This document shows positions 7,963 to 16,261 of a stretch of DNA of 64,000 nucleotides, piece by piece; position 1 is the first letter of the stretch; each line of letters begins with the position of its first letter. Origin of the DNA: Bradyrhizobium guangzhouense (GTDB lineage: Bacteria > Pseudomonadota > Alphaproteobacteria > Rhizobiales > Xanthobacteraceae); NCBI RefSeq assembly GCF_004114955.1, contig NZ_CP030053.1:7046001-7110000 (forward strand), read 5' to 3'. The notes under the pieces were generated by a model. It saw only the letters and a program-made list of their open reading frames with translations, searched no databases and was not told the DNA's origin. The position numbers and the translations under genes are program-made.

Positions 7963-8943
7963 ATGAACATTGCCGTCCTCCCCGACTCACCCGAGACTGC
8001 GCCGCAGGTCGTCGATCCGCTCGATCATCTCGCCGAGAAGCTGTTCCACCGCATGGGCTCCGACGGCGTCTATGCGCGCACGGCGCTCTATGAGGGTATC
8101 GTCGAGAAGCTCGCCGCGCTGATCACCAGCAATCGCGAAGCCGGCACCGAGGTGATGCGCTTTCCGCCGGTGATGAGCCGCGCGCAGCTCGAAAAATCGG
8201 GCTATCTCAAGAGCTTTCCCAATCTTCTCGGCTGCGTCTGCGGCCTGCACGGCACCGAGCGCGAGATCAACGCCGCGGTGAGCCGCTTCGATGCCGGCGG
8301 TGACTGGACCACCTCGCTCTCGCCTGCCGACCTCGTCCTGTCGCCAGCCGCCTGCTATCCCGTCTACCCGATCGCCGCGAGCCGCGGACCTTTGCCCAAG
8401 GGCGGCCTGCGCTTCGATGTCGCGGCCGATTGCTTCCGCCGCGAGCCGTCAAAGCATCTCGACCGGCTGCAATCGTTCCGGATGCGCGAATATGTCTGCA
8501 TCGGCACGCCCGATGACGTCGCCGATTTCCGCGAGCGCTGGATGGTGCGCGCGCAGAAGATCGCGACCGATCTCGGCCTCTCCTTCCGCGTCGACTACGC
8601 CAGCGACCCCTTCTTCGGCCGCGTCGGCCAGATGAAGGCGGTGAGCCAGAAGCAGCAGCAGCTCAAATTCGAGCTTCTGATCCCGCTGCGCTCGGAAGAG
8701 CAGCCGACCGCCTGCATGAGCTTCAACTATCATCGTGAGCATTTCGGTACGACCTGGGGCATCCAGGACGCCAATGGCGAGCCGGCCCACACCGGTTGCG
8801 TCGCCTTCGGCATGGATCGCCTGGCCGTCGCCATGTTCCATACCCACGGCACCGATCTTTCCGCCTGGCCCGCCAAGGTGCGGGACATCCTTGGCCTGCA
8901 GCCGCAGGTCGCGGCCGACGCCCATGGCGAAGGTTGGCGATAA
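7963..8943 (+). CDS. amino acid:[carrier protein] ligase (SerRS-like, lacks tRNA-binding arm)
   Basis: A 326-residue class II aminoacyl-tRNA-synthetase-like enzyme without the N-terminal coiled-coil arm of SerRS. With the ATG at 7963 (AGCAGGA ribosome-binding site about 9 bases upstream), residues C131, E176 and C279 are present. From memory these are the numbered zinc ligands of Bradyrhizobium Bll0957, which activates glycine or alanine with ATP and loads it onto the phosphopantetheine of a small carrier protein instead of tRNA. Motif 2 (FRREPSKHLDRLQSFRMREY) and motif 3 (GCVAFGMDRLAVAMF) of class II enzymes are intact. It lies within a putative operon with the acyl-CoA dehydrogenase upstream and an acyltransferase downstream. 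An upstream in-frame TTG at 7939 is less likely as the start. Confidence 0.9.
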   Translation: MNIAVLPDSPETAPQVVDPLDHLAEKLFHRMGSDGVYARTALYEGIVEKLAALITSNREAGTEVMRFPPVMSRAQLEKSGYLKSFPNLLGCVCGLHGTEREINAAVSRFDAGGDWTTSLSPADLVLSPAACYPVYPIAASRGPLPKGGLRFDVAADCFRREPSKHLDRLQSFRMREYVCIGTPDDVADFRERWMVRAQKIATDLGLSFRVDYASDPFFGRVGQMKAVSQKQQQLKFELLIPLRSEEQPTACMSFNYHREHFGTTWGIQDANGEPAHTGCVAFGMDRLAVAMFHTHGTDLSAWPAKVRDILGLQPQVAADAHGEGWR

Positions 8944-8979
8944 GACAAGAGGCCGACCATTTCCACGGGCAAGACGAGC

Positions 8980-9855
8980 GTGATCCACACCAAGGTCCGA
9001 TGCCGCGAGATTACGGAAGCCGACGTCGATGCGGTCGCGGACCTCTTGACGCGCGGCTTCGTCGGCCGCTCGCACAATTACTGGATCCAGGGCCTGCGCC
9101 GGCAGGCCTTCCGGCCGGTGCCGGACGGCTATCCGCGCTTCGGCTACATGCTCGACAATGACGGCGAACCGGTCGGCGTGCTGCTTCTGATCTACACCGC
9201 GCGCGAGGACGGCGCGGAGACCGCCATCCAGTGCAACCTGTCGAGCTGGTATGTCGAGCCGGCCTACCGCAATTACGCGCCTCTGCTGACCAAGATCGCG
9301 CAGCGGCACAAGCACGTCACCTATCTCAACATCAGCCCGGCGCCGTGGACCTGGCCGATCGTCGAGACGCAAGGCTTTCGCGCCTATTGTCGCGGTCTGT
9401 TCGTCTCGGTTCCGGCGCTGTCACGCGCGCCGCGCTGGAGCAAGATCGAGGTCATCTCCCAGCACACCAAGACGATCGAGGGGCTTTCCGAGGCCGAGAC
9501 CGAACTGCTGACGCGGCATGCGCGCTACAATTGCCTCAGCCTGGTCTGCCGCACGCCGAAGGGCGTGTTCCCCTTCATCCTGCAACCGGTGCGCATCCGC
9601 CGCGGTTTCATCGCACCGCCGGTGATGCAGCTGATCTACTGCCGCAGCGCCGCCGAATACGCCGCCTGCGCCGGCCGCATCGGCAGGCTGCTGCTGCGGC
9701 TCGGCAAGGTCTCGGTGATCGTCGATTCCAACGAGCCCATCCCCGGCCTAGTCGGTGTTTATACCGAGCGCCGCGGCCGCAAATATTTCAAGGGCCCGCA
9801 TCGCCCGCGACTGGCCGATCTCACGGACACCGAACTCGTGCTGTACGGGCCGTAG
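8980..9855 (+). CDS. putative GNAT-like acyltransferase of the aminoacyl-carrier-protein locus
   Basis: A protein of about 290 residues that I do not recognise in detail. The N-terminus (REITEADVDAVADLLTRGF, then EPVGVLLLIYTA and SSWYVEPAYRNYAPLL) follows the strand-helix-strand plan of GNAT acyltransferases. The C-terminal half shows no motif I can name. It is the third gene of the unit, 15-36 bases after the ligase, so it could use or transfer the carrier-bound amino acid. The GTG at 8980 has no ribosome-binding site. An in-frame ATT at 8959 is 6 bases after a good AAGAGG, so the real start may be ATT, giving seven more residues. Confidence 0.7.
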   Translation: MIHTKVRCREITEADVDAVADLLTRGFVGRSHNYWIQGLRRQAFRPVPDGYPRFGYMLDNDGEPVGVLLLIYTAREDGAETAIQCNLSSWYVEPAYRNYAPLLTKIAQRHKHVTYLNISPAPWTWPIVETQGFRAYCRGLFVSVPALSRAPRWSKIEVISQHTKTIEGLSEAETELLTRHARYNCLSLVCRTPKGVFPFILQPVRIRRGFIAPPVMQLIYCRSAAEYAACAGRIGRLLLRLGKVSVIVDSNEPIPGLVGVYTERRGRKYFKGPHRPRLADLTDTELVLYGP

Positions 9856-10021
9856 GCGCGGTACGCGATTACGACGCCGCGATTTGCAGTCCACATTCCC
9901 TGCATCAGTAGACACCCTCCGTAAACTACGGCGCTTAAGGGAATTTTCCCGCCTCTTCGCTACGGTCAGCGGCTGAATTACGTTGCGTTAAGTCTGTTGC
10001 CACCGAGATCCCGCAGATTCC

Positions 10022-12889
10022 ATGATTTCGACCCGCGACAACGAGCTCGGTGCACGCCGCGAGCAAGGCCAGCAGGCCCTGCTGTCGCTGAGCCAGCTTG
10101 CGCTCGACGGCATGGAACAGGGCGTCTGCGTCTACGATGCCGACAACCGGATCGTGCTGGTCAACCGCCGCTATAACGAGCTGTTCGACTTGTCACCCGA
10201 CATCGTCCGGCTCGGGACGCGCTACCGCGACGTGCTTGCCCACAGCGTGGCGCGCGGGAATATCCCCGCGGATGAGCTCGACGCGCTCTACGCTTCGCGG
10301 ATCGCCTTGATTGCGGCTGGCGAGCCGTTCCAGACCAGGCAGACGCTCGCAAGCGGCCTTGTCATCACGCTCGACCTGAAGCCGCTCCCCGGCGGCGGCT
10401 GGATGACGATTTGCGACGACGTCAGCCGTCTCGCCCGCCTCGAGACCGAGCTGCAGCTTCAGACCGAGCGCAGCCAGCACGCGCTCGCCCACATGTCGCA
10501 CGGCCTCATCATGTACGATGCCGACGGCCGCGTCGTCGTCTGCAACGAGCGCTTCCTGCAATTCTACGACCTCGACCCCGACGTCCTGAAGCCGGGCGTC
10601 GCGCACAGCGCAGCCATCGACCACTGGCTGTCGCGCGGTAACAGGGCGGAGATGTCCGCAGACGCGTTCCGCGACAGCCGGATCAACGACGTCCTAACCA
10701 GGAGCCCGAAGACCGTTCTGGTGACGCGCTATGACGGCCGCAAGGTGCAGGCCGTGTCCCGCTTCATGCCGGACGGCGGCTGGGTCACGGTGCATGAGGA
10801 CGTGACCGAACGGCTGCTGCATGAAGAAACCCTGAAACAGCAAAACCTCATGCTGGATGCCGCGCTCGAGAACATGGCGCATGGGCTCGCTTTCTACGAC
10901 AGCGACATGCGCCTGCGCGTCTGCAACTCGACCTATCAGAAGATCTACCGGCTGTCGCCCGAGGAGAGCAAGCCGGGCACGCATCTCTCCGAGCTGATCG
11001 AACGGTCGATCGCAAACGGCGCCTTCGCGTCCGAATACAGCCCGCAGCAGATCCTGGAGGCCGCCCGGGCCAGGATCGCGAATCGCGATTCCTCGCCGAT
11101 GCGCCGGCGCATGATCAACGACACCGTGATCTCGGTGCGCTACTGCGCACTTCCCGAGGGCGGCTTCGTCGCCACCTACGAGGACATCACCGAGCGCGAG
11201 CACGCGGTCGAGGAGCTCAGCGAGCAATACCGCCGTTTCGACGCCGCACTGAACAACATGAGCCAGGGACTGTGCATGCTCGATTCGAGCCTGCACGTGA
11301 TCGTCTGCAACCGCCGTTATATCGAGATGTACGGCCTGTCGCCCGATATCGTGAAACCCGGCGTCTCGATGCGCGAGATCATGGAGCACAGCTGCGATCT
11401 CGGCATCCATCCGAACACGACCGCCGCCAAGCTCTATGCCGACTATGTCGAGCGGCTGCGCGAGGGCGAGCATACGCTGCATCGCCATTTGAGCGACGGC
11501 CGCATCATCAAGCTCAACCACAAGCGGATGGAGCACGGCGGCTGGGTCGTCACCTATGAAGACGTCACCGAGCGTCACAAGGCCCAGGCGCGCGTCGCGC
11601 ATATGGCGCAGCACGACTCTCTGACGGACCTGCCCAACCGCACGCTGTTCCGCGAGAAGATGGGCGAAGGGCTGAACCAGGTCGCCATCGCCGGCGGCGC
11701 CATGGCCGTGCTTTGCTTCGACCTCGACAATTTCAAGACCGTCAACGACCGGCTCGGCCACGCCGCCGGCGACCGGCTGCTGCGCTGGGTCGCGGCGCGG
11801 CTGAGGGAGAACGTCGGCGAGCACGACACCGTCGCCCGCCTCGGCGGCGACGAGTTCGCCGTGCTCCAGCGCGGGCCGCAGCCGCAATCGGCGGAGCGGC
11901 TGGCGCGGCGCCTGGTCGAGATCATCGGCCGCCCGCCGCCGCTGGAAAGCCAGTCGATCCATGTCGGCGTCTCGGTCGGCATCGCAATCGCGCCCGATCA
12001 CGGCCTGGATGCCGACGAGCTGATGAAATGCGCCGATCTCGCGCTGTACCAGGCCAAGGCCAAGGGACGCGGCGCCTATCAGCTGTTCGAGCCCAGGATG
12101 GAAGAAGAGGCGCGCAGCCGGCACGCGCTCGAGCACGATCTGCGCAGCGCGCTGGAAGGCAACCAATTCCATCTGGTGTTCCAGCCGCAGGTGCGGCTCG
12201 ACACCACCGAGCTCACCGGCTTCGAGGCGCTGCTGCGCTGGAAGCATCCCTCGCGCGGCTTCGTCTCGCCGGCCGAGTTCATTCCGATCGCCGAGGAGAA
12301 CGGCCTGATCGTTCCGATCGGCGAGTGGGTGCTGCGCACCGCCTGCGCCACAGCCGCCTCATGGCCTGAGGTCACGGTCGCGGTGAACCTGTCCCCCGTG
12401 CAATTCCACGCGCGCGGACTGGTGGCGATGGTGACGAGCGCGCTTGCGGAAGCCGGCCTGCCGCCGCAACGGCTGGAGCTCGAGGTCACCGAGACGGCGC
12501 TGCTCGACGACAGCGAAGCAACGATCGAGATGCTGCATCAGCTCCGCGCGCTCGGCGTGCGCGTCAGCCTGGATGATTTCGGCGTCGGCTATTCCTCGCT
12601 CAGCTACCTGCGCAAGTTTCCGTTCGACCGCATCAAGATCGACCGTTCCTTCGTCGGCACGCTCGGCGAAAGCCCGGAGAGCATCGCCATCGTCCGCACC
12701 ATCGCCAGCCTCGGCTCGGTGCTCGGCGTCGAGACCACGGCGGAAGGCGTCGAGACAATCGAGCAGCTCGACTTCGTCCGCGAATGCGGCTGCACCGCGG
12801 TTCAGGGCTATTATTTCGGCAAGCCATGCCCGGCGGCCGAGGTGGAGCTGACCATCGCGACGCTAAACGCGGTCCGCCGCGTGGCGTGA
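10022..12889 (+). CDS. four-PAS GGDEF-EAL protein (diguanylate cyclase/phosphodiesterase)
   Basis: A 955-residue, apparently soluble c-di-GMP enzyme. Four homologous PAS modules occupy roughly residues 25-135, 150-262, 276-393 and 404-518. Each begins with an ALxxMxxG-type helix and contains the V-x-C/V-N-R-R/E-Y and L-S/D-P-D-I/V-V/L sequence. A GGDEF domain follows with an intact G608-G609-D610-E611-F612, then an EAL domain with E735-A-L, the N of AVNLSP, EVTET, DDFGVGYSS and KIDRSF. Both catalytic sites look complete, so the protein could make or degrade c-di-GMP depending on the PAS signal. No transmembrane segment is visible. It converges on a second GGDEF/EAL gene. Confidence 0.92.
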   Translation: MISTRDNELGARREQGQQALLSLSQLALDGMEQGVCVYDADNRIVLVNRRYNELFDLSPDIVRLGTRYRDVLAHSVARGNIPADELDALYASRIALIAAGEPFQTRQTLASGLVITLDLKPLPGGGWMTICDDVSRLARLETELQLQTERSQHALAHMSHGLIMYDADGRVVVCNERFLQFYDLDPDVLKPGVAHSAAIDHWLSRGNRAEMSADAFRDSRINDVLTRSPKTVLVTRYDGRKVQAVSRFMPDGGWVTVHEDVTERLLHEETLKQQNLMLDAALENMAHGLAFYDSDMRLRVCNSTYQKIYRLSPEESKPGTHLSELIERSIANGAFASEYSPQQILEAARARIANRDSSPMRRRMINDTVISVRYCALPEGGFVATYEDITEREHAVEELSEQYRRFDAALNNMSQGLCMLDSSLHVIVCNRRYIEMYGLSPDIVKPGVSMREIMEHSCDLGIHPNTTAAKLYADYVERLREGEHTLHRHLSDGRIIKLNHKRMEHGGWVVTYEDVTERHKAQARVAHMAQHDSLTDLPNRTLFREKMGEGLNQVAIAGGAMAVLCFDLDNFKTVNDRLGHAAGDRLLRWVAARLRENVGEHDTVARLGGDEFAVLQRGPQPQSAERLARRLVEIIGRPPPLESQSIHVGVSVGIAIAPDHGLDADELMKCADLALYQAKAKGRGAYQLFEPRMEEEARSRHALEHDLRSALEGNQFHLVFQPQVRLDTTELTGFEALLRWKHPSRGFVSPAEFIPIAEENGLIVPIGEWVLRTACATAASWPEVTVAVNLSPVQFHARGLVAMVTSALAEAGLPPQRLELEVTETALLDDSEATIEMLHQLRALGVRVSLDDFGVGYSSLSYLRKFPFDRIKIDRSFVGTLGESPESIAIVRTIASLGSVLGVETTAEGVETIEQLDFVRECGCTAVQGYYFGKPCPAAEVELTIATLNAVRRVA

Positions 12890-12912
12890 GCTTGGTCTCT
12901 TCTCGTCAAATT

Positions 12913-12936
12913 CGAAAACAACCCCATGCACAGTAG
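12913..12936 (+). repeat. 24-base dispersed repeat, copy 1 (cgaaaacaaccccatgcaca...)
   Basis: An exact 24-base match, beginning cgaaaacaacccc and ending gcacagtag, also occurs at 62409-62432. Both copies lie shortly after the 3' end of a rightward gene and in the same orientation relative to it. Confidence 0.7.
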
Positions 12937-12974
12937 AACTGGCATTGATCTCACAGGAGAAATTCGTCGCAAGC

Positions 12975-13061
12975 GTAGGGGATTAGCCGAAGGCGTAATC
13001 CACCAAGGTCGGCGTCTGCGGAACCAAAAGGGGTGGATTACGCTACGCTAATCCACCCTAC
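12975..13061. repeat. dispersed inverted repeat (GTAGGG-ATTAG family)
   Basis: The left arm (cgtaggggattagccgaag, with ggcgtaatccacc inside) and the right arm (ggtggattacgctacgctaatccaccctac) are inverted. It belongs to the same family as 3786-3874, 28584-28665 and 44974-45032, and separates the two convergent GGDEF/EAL genes. Confidence 0.7.
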
Positions 13062-13065
13062 CCGT

Positions 13066-14802
13066 TCAGCTGGCCGCAGGCAGCGCGCTGTCCGGCGGCT
13101 GACACCACGGACGATCGGCCGACGCCAGCCCGATCAGGCGGCCCTGGATGTAGTCGCAGCCCCAGTCGCGCAGCATGGCGGCGGCCTCCTCGTCCTGCAC
13201 CCATTCGGCCACGGTCTTGATGTCGAGGCGGCGGGCGAGGTCGATCAGGGTCTGCACGAAGGCGCGGTCATCGGCGGAATGGATGATGTTCTGCACGAAG
13301 GCACCGTCGATCTTCACGATATCCACGCCGAGCTTGCGTAAGTTGCGGAACGAGGTGTAGCCGGCGCCGAAATCGTCGATGGCGATGCGGCTGCCGAAAT
13401 TCTTGAGCCGGCTGACGAAGGCGCGGACGTCGTCGATATCCTGGATCGCGACCGTCTCGGTGATCTCCACGATCAGCCGTTCGGCAACGCCTGGATGGGC
13501 GCGCATCAGCGATTCTATACCGGCCCACCAGTCGGGATCCATTGTGGTATCGGGCGAGATGTTAAGGCTGAGCCTGACATCGGGCGCCGCTGCAAGCTCG
13601 GCGACCACGAGCTCGAGCACGCGATGGTCGACCAGCCTGATCAGGCCGAGCCGCTCGGCGACCGGCACGATGTCGGGTGCGAGCAACACCTGGCCATCGC
13701 CCTGGTCCATCCGCACCAGGCATTCGTGGAATGCACCCTCGCGCGTGGCGGCCGACACCACCGGCTCGTAAGCGAGCCTGATCCGACGTTCGTTGAGCGC
13801 GGTGACGATCTCGTCGGTGACCCGGATGTTGACACGGCGCTGCGCATCACGGGTCGCATCCGGGCGCCAGGCCGCGAACGAGCCGGCGCGGCGGCGCTTG
13901 GCGGCGTCCAGCGTCTCATGGGCGCGATTGATCGCCTCGTCGGTGTTGCGCGCGTAGCGCGGCAGACTGACGGCGCCGATCGAGACGGTGACCGAGACCG
14001 GACCGGATTTGGTCGGCACCACCTCGTCACGGACACCGGCGAGGAAGCGCTCGGCGGCGACATTCATGTCGTCGACGGTGCAATTCTTCAGGATCAGGCC
14101 GAACTTGTTGCCCGAGAAACGGCCGAGCACGTCGCCGCCGCGCAAGCGCGTGCGGATCCTTCTGGCGACGTCGAGGATCACGGCATCGGCCACATCGAAG
14201 CCGAAGGCGTCGTTGACGCGGGCAAGATGATCGATCCCGACCAGCATGAAGGCCGCGGTCGAGCGGAAGCGGCTCGTCTCCTCGATCGCTTCGGCGAGCG
14301 CCGCGATCAGATGCGAGCGGTTGAGCTCGCCGGTCAGCGGATCGAGCCGGGCAAGCCTGGTCAACTCCTCATCGCGGGCGTGCCGCTCGTTGTTGATCCT
14401 GATAGAGCCGATCGCGCGCGTCGGGCGACCGTCGGCACCCGCGAACCAGCGACCGGTCTCCTCGATCCAGACCAAGGGATCGGACGCGTTCATGCGCACG
14501 CCATATTCGACCCGGTAGGGCGTGCCGTCGGCGCCGTGCACGGCGGAGGTCTGCGCCAGCGCCGCGCTCCGCAATGTTTGCGCTGGCTCGATCAACTTGG
14601 CGAACTCGGCGCCGGTCGCGAGCCGCTCGGCGGGGATGCCGGGGAAGATGGCGCCGGCCTGCTCGCCCCAGACGATCGCGTCGCTGGCGAGATCCCAGAC
14701 GAAGAGGGCCTCGCCGAGGGCGGCGAGGATTTCGGAGGCTTGCGGCAATGCAGGGGTCAAAGGCGCCTCGTTTCGGGACAGCGGGGAGTCCTGGGCCGGC
14801 AC
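13066..14802 (-). CDS. PAS-degenerate GGDEF-EAL protein, probable c-di-GMP phosphodiesterase
   Basis: A 578-residue protein with an N-terminal PAS-like segment (about 25-140), a GGDEF-fold domain (about 145-310) and an EAL domain (about 335-565). The GGDEF signature is replaced by S230-G-N-K-F, so cyclase activity should be lost. In the EAL domain the signature reads E360-C-L, but the other metal and catalytic residues are present (SLNISP, EITET, IDDFGAGYTS, VKIDGAFV, AEWVQDEE), so phosphodiesterase activity is plausible. The degenerate GGDEF may act as a GTP sensor, as known for some composite proteins. It starts with GTG. It converges with the four-PAS GGDEF-EAL gene across a repeat-filled gap of about 175 bases. 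Confidence 0.88.
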   Translation of the reverse strand: MPAQDSPLSRNEAPLTPALPQASEILAALGEALFVWDLASDAIVWGEQAGAIFPGIPAERLATGAEFAKLIEPAQTLRSAALAQTSAVHGADGTPYRVEYGVRMNASDPLVWIEETGRWFAGADGRPTRAIGSIRINNERHARDEELTRLARLDPLTGELNRSHLIAALAEAIEETSRFRSTAAFMLVGIDHLARVNDAFGFDVADAVILDVARRIRTRLRGGDVLGRFSGNKFGLILKNCTVDDMNVAAERFLAGVRDEVVPTKSGPVSVTVSIGAVSLPRYARNTDEAINRAHETLDAAKRRRAGSFAAWRPDATRDAQRRVNIRVTDEIVTALNERRIRLAYEPVVSAATREGAFHECLVRMDQGDGQVLLAPDIVPVAERLGLIRLVDHRVLELVVAELAAAPDVRLSLNISPDTTMDPDWWAGIESLMRAHPGVAERLIVEITETVAIQDIDDVRAFVSRLKNFGSRIAIDDFGAGYTSFRNLRKLGVDIVKIDGAFVQNIIHSADDRAFVQTLIDLARRLDIKTVAEWVQDEEAAAMLRDWGCDYIQGRLIGLASADRPWCQPPDSALPAAS

Positions 14803-14980
14803 AGGATACGGCCAGATTCGCCTCCGACCCTAGGTAAAGTTCATAAACAATTTGGAAACCACGTTCCCGAGACGAGCGGAACGGAATAGGCTCGGCCGGC
14901 ATAGGCCTTGCGAGACCATCACATGCACCGGCGCCAGCGTCCCAAAACGCGCCAGTTCAAACCGGATCAGCGGTGTTGCG

Positions 14981-15241
14981 ATGGTGAATGCGGATCAGAT
15001 CGAAGACACAACGCGGGAAGCGAGTACCGCGCTGGTCCCGCTCACGCCGGTTTTACAGCTGGTCCGCAAGGTGAAGCTGACGCGCCCCGATCCGAGCTTC
15101 GTCACCCAGCTGATCGCCAATGCCGAGCATTTACCCCAGACAAGCCGGCTGCGCCGCGGCTCGTCCGAGGACGCCCGCATGGCCTATGGCAGCAAGCGCC
15201 CGCTGCCCAGCGTCAGCTCGCGCACGCGGCAAGTGGCTTGA
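14981..15241 (+). CDS. small conserved hypothetical protein
   Basis: A small ORF of 86 codons that starts with ATG (MVNADQIEDTTREAST) and contains a basic middle (LVRKVKLTRPDPSFVTQLIA) and a serine/arginine-rich tail. I recall similar short proteins in other Rhizobiales but know no function. No transmembrane segment, signal peptide or metal motif is visible. It diverges from the GGDEF/EAL gene over a 178-base promoter region. It could be a small regulatory or stress protein; I would not go further. Confidence 0.6.
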   Translation: MVNADQIEDTTREASTALVPLTPVLQLVRKVKLTRPDPSFVTQLIANAEHLPQTSRLRRGSSEDARMAYGSKRPLPSVSSRTRQVA

Positions 15242-15294
15242 CGCCGCCCGGTGCGGCGATCTCTTCGCTTCTCCCGTTTGGGGAAGGCAAAGTT

Positions 15295-15636
15295 TCAGAG
15301 GATAGCCTCAATACCTTTTCGGCGGATCACATTGAGCAGCACGAGGGCGGGGCCGTTCGGACGTTTTGTCCCACGCTCCAATTTGGACACATGATCCACC
15401 GTCAGATGCAGGAATTTTGCGAAAACAGCTTGGCTCATGTTCGCCTGCTCGCGCAGCTTCCTGATTTCCGCGCCGCTTAGGGGTGCCACGGTAGCGGCTG
15501 ACGTGGTGCGGTTCAGCTCGCGCATCGTCAGCTTGTGGGCTTGCGCGTCCATGATGCCGAGCTTGTGCATGGCGTCGGCGGTTTCGGTCATCTCGCGAGC
15601 GAAGCGGTCAGACAGTTGCTCTTTCTTCTTGGTCAT
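15295..15636 (-). CDS. Xre-type antitoxin / DNA-binding regulator
   Basis: A 113-residue protein whose C-terminal half is a Cro/C1-type helix-turn-helix (EIRKLREQANMSQAVFAKFL, then TVDHVSKLERGTKRPNGPALVLLNVI), as in HigA/NadS antitoxins. The N-terminal half is charged and helical and should contact the toxin. Its ATG overlaps the toxin's stop as ATGA, so the two are translationally coupled, with the toxin first, which is the HigBA order. It probably represses the operon through the palindrome at 16013-16040. Confidence 0.85.
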   Translation of the reverse strand: MTKKKEQLSDRFAREMTETADAMHKLGIMDAQAHKLTMRELNRTTSAATVAPLSGAEIRKLREQANMSQAVFAKFLHLTVDHVSKLERGTKRPNGPALVLLNVIRRKGIEAIL

Positions 15637-16001
15637 GGTGTCACCTCGATGAGCTCCCCCTGTTGAACAGCCTTTGTGATCGACGCGGCATCGGCTGAAA
15701 GCCACGCGGTTGCGATCCGGCGCAGGACGGCCAACTGCCGATCATCGACGTTGCTCTCATCGCTTTTGGCGAAGCCGAACAAGAAGAGCGAAAAATCCTT
15801 GGCCCGGAATGCGATCATCATACGATAACCGCCACTCCGGCCCTGCCCCTGCCGGGCAACGCGCTGCTTGATGAGCCCGCCGCCTAGATCGGCATCCACC
15901 AACCCGCGTTCAGCTCGTTCAATGGCATCGAGCAGACGTTTCGCCGCAATCTTTTCGCCGCGAGCAAAGCGGGCGAATGTTTTGAGCTGGTAGACCGGCA
16001 A
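15633..16001 (-). CDS. RelE/HigB-like toxin of a type II toxin-antitoxin pair
   Basis: A 122-residue basic protein with the features of the RelE/HigB-like toxin group that pairs with NadS-type antitoxins: FARFARGEKIAAKRLLDAIE, GLIKQRVARQGQGRSGGYR and the FLFGFAKSDESN strand. Toxins of this superfamily are mostly ribosome-dependent mRNA interferases. The only usable start is TTG at 16001, preceded by TGAGGA. An in-frame stop lies just upstream and there is no earlier ATG. It is the first gene of the pair and overlaps the antitoxin by 4 bases. A rare TTG start may keep toxin levels low. Confidence 0.85.
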   Translation of the reverse strand: MPVYQLKTFARFARGEKIAAKRLLDAIERAERGLVDADLGGGLIKQRVARQGQGRSGGYRMMIAFRAKDFSLFLFGFAKSDESNVDDRQLAVLRRIATAWLSADAASITKAVQQGELIEVTP

Positions 16002-16012
16002 GCTTCCTCACT

Positions 16013-16040
16013 AGTCCAGTGAACTATAGTTCTTTGGACT
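16013..16040. promoter_or_regulatory. nested palindromic operator of the toxin-antitoxin operon
   Basis: A perfect 12-base palindrome, gaactatagttc (16021-16032), is nested between agtcca (16013-16018) and tggact (16035-16040). The 28 bases form one near-perfect palindrome with a single mismatched pair of dinucleotides. It lies 12-39 bases upstream of the toxin start, the usual place for antitoxin autorepression. The bases from 16041 to 16261 hold no gene that I can see. Confidence 0.75.
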
Positions 16041-16261
16041 TTATTTTGCAAGCAACTGGGAGCGAGAATCTTGCATTTTTGGAAGCGCATATAACGTGGG
16101 GCGCAAATGGCCGGTTCGGCTTAAGCGATCTCGGGCAGCGCCGACGCCGAGGTGGGCAAAGAGCGCTGTTTCGTGTTGTAGCCGCAGTTGAGCGACGGGC
16201 TGACGCCCGCACGCTTGCGCCAGAACGCGCGCGAGGGGCGCGCACCAGTGCTGCCGTGCAA

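Noticed and set aside
14908..15480. Longer ORF overlapping the small hypothetical gene
   Set aside because: It overlaps the more plausible 86-codon ORF and part of the antitoxin gene in a different frame, and its composition is antisense-like.
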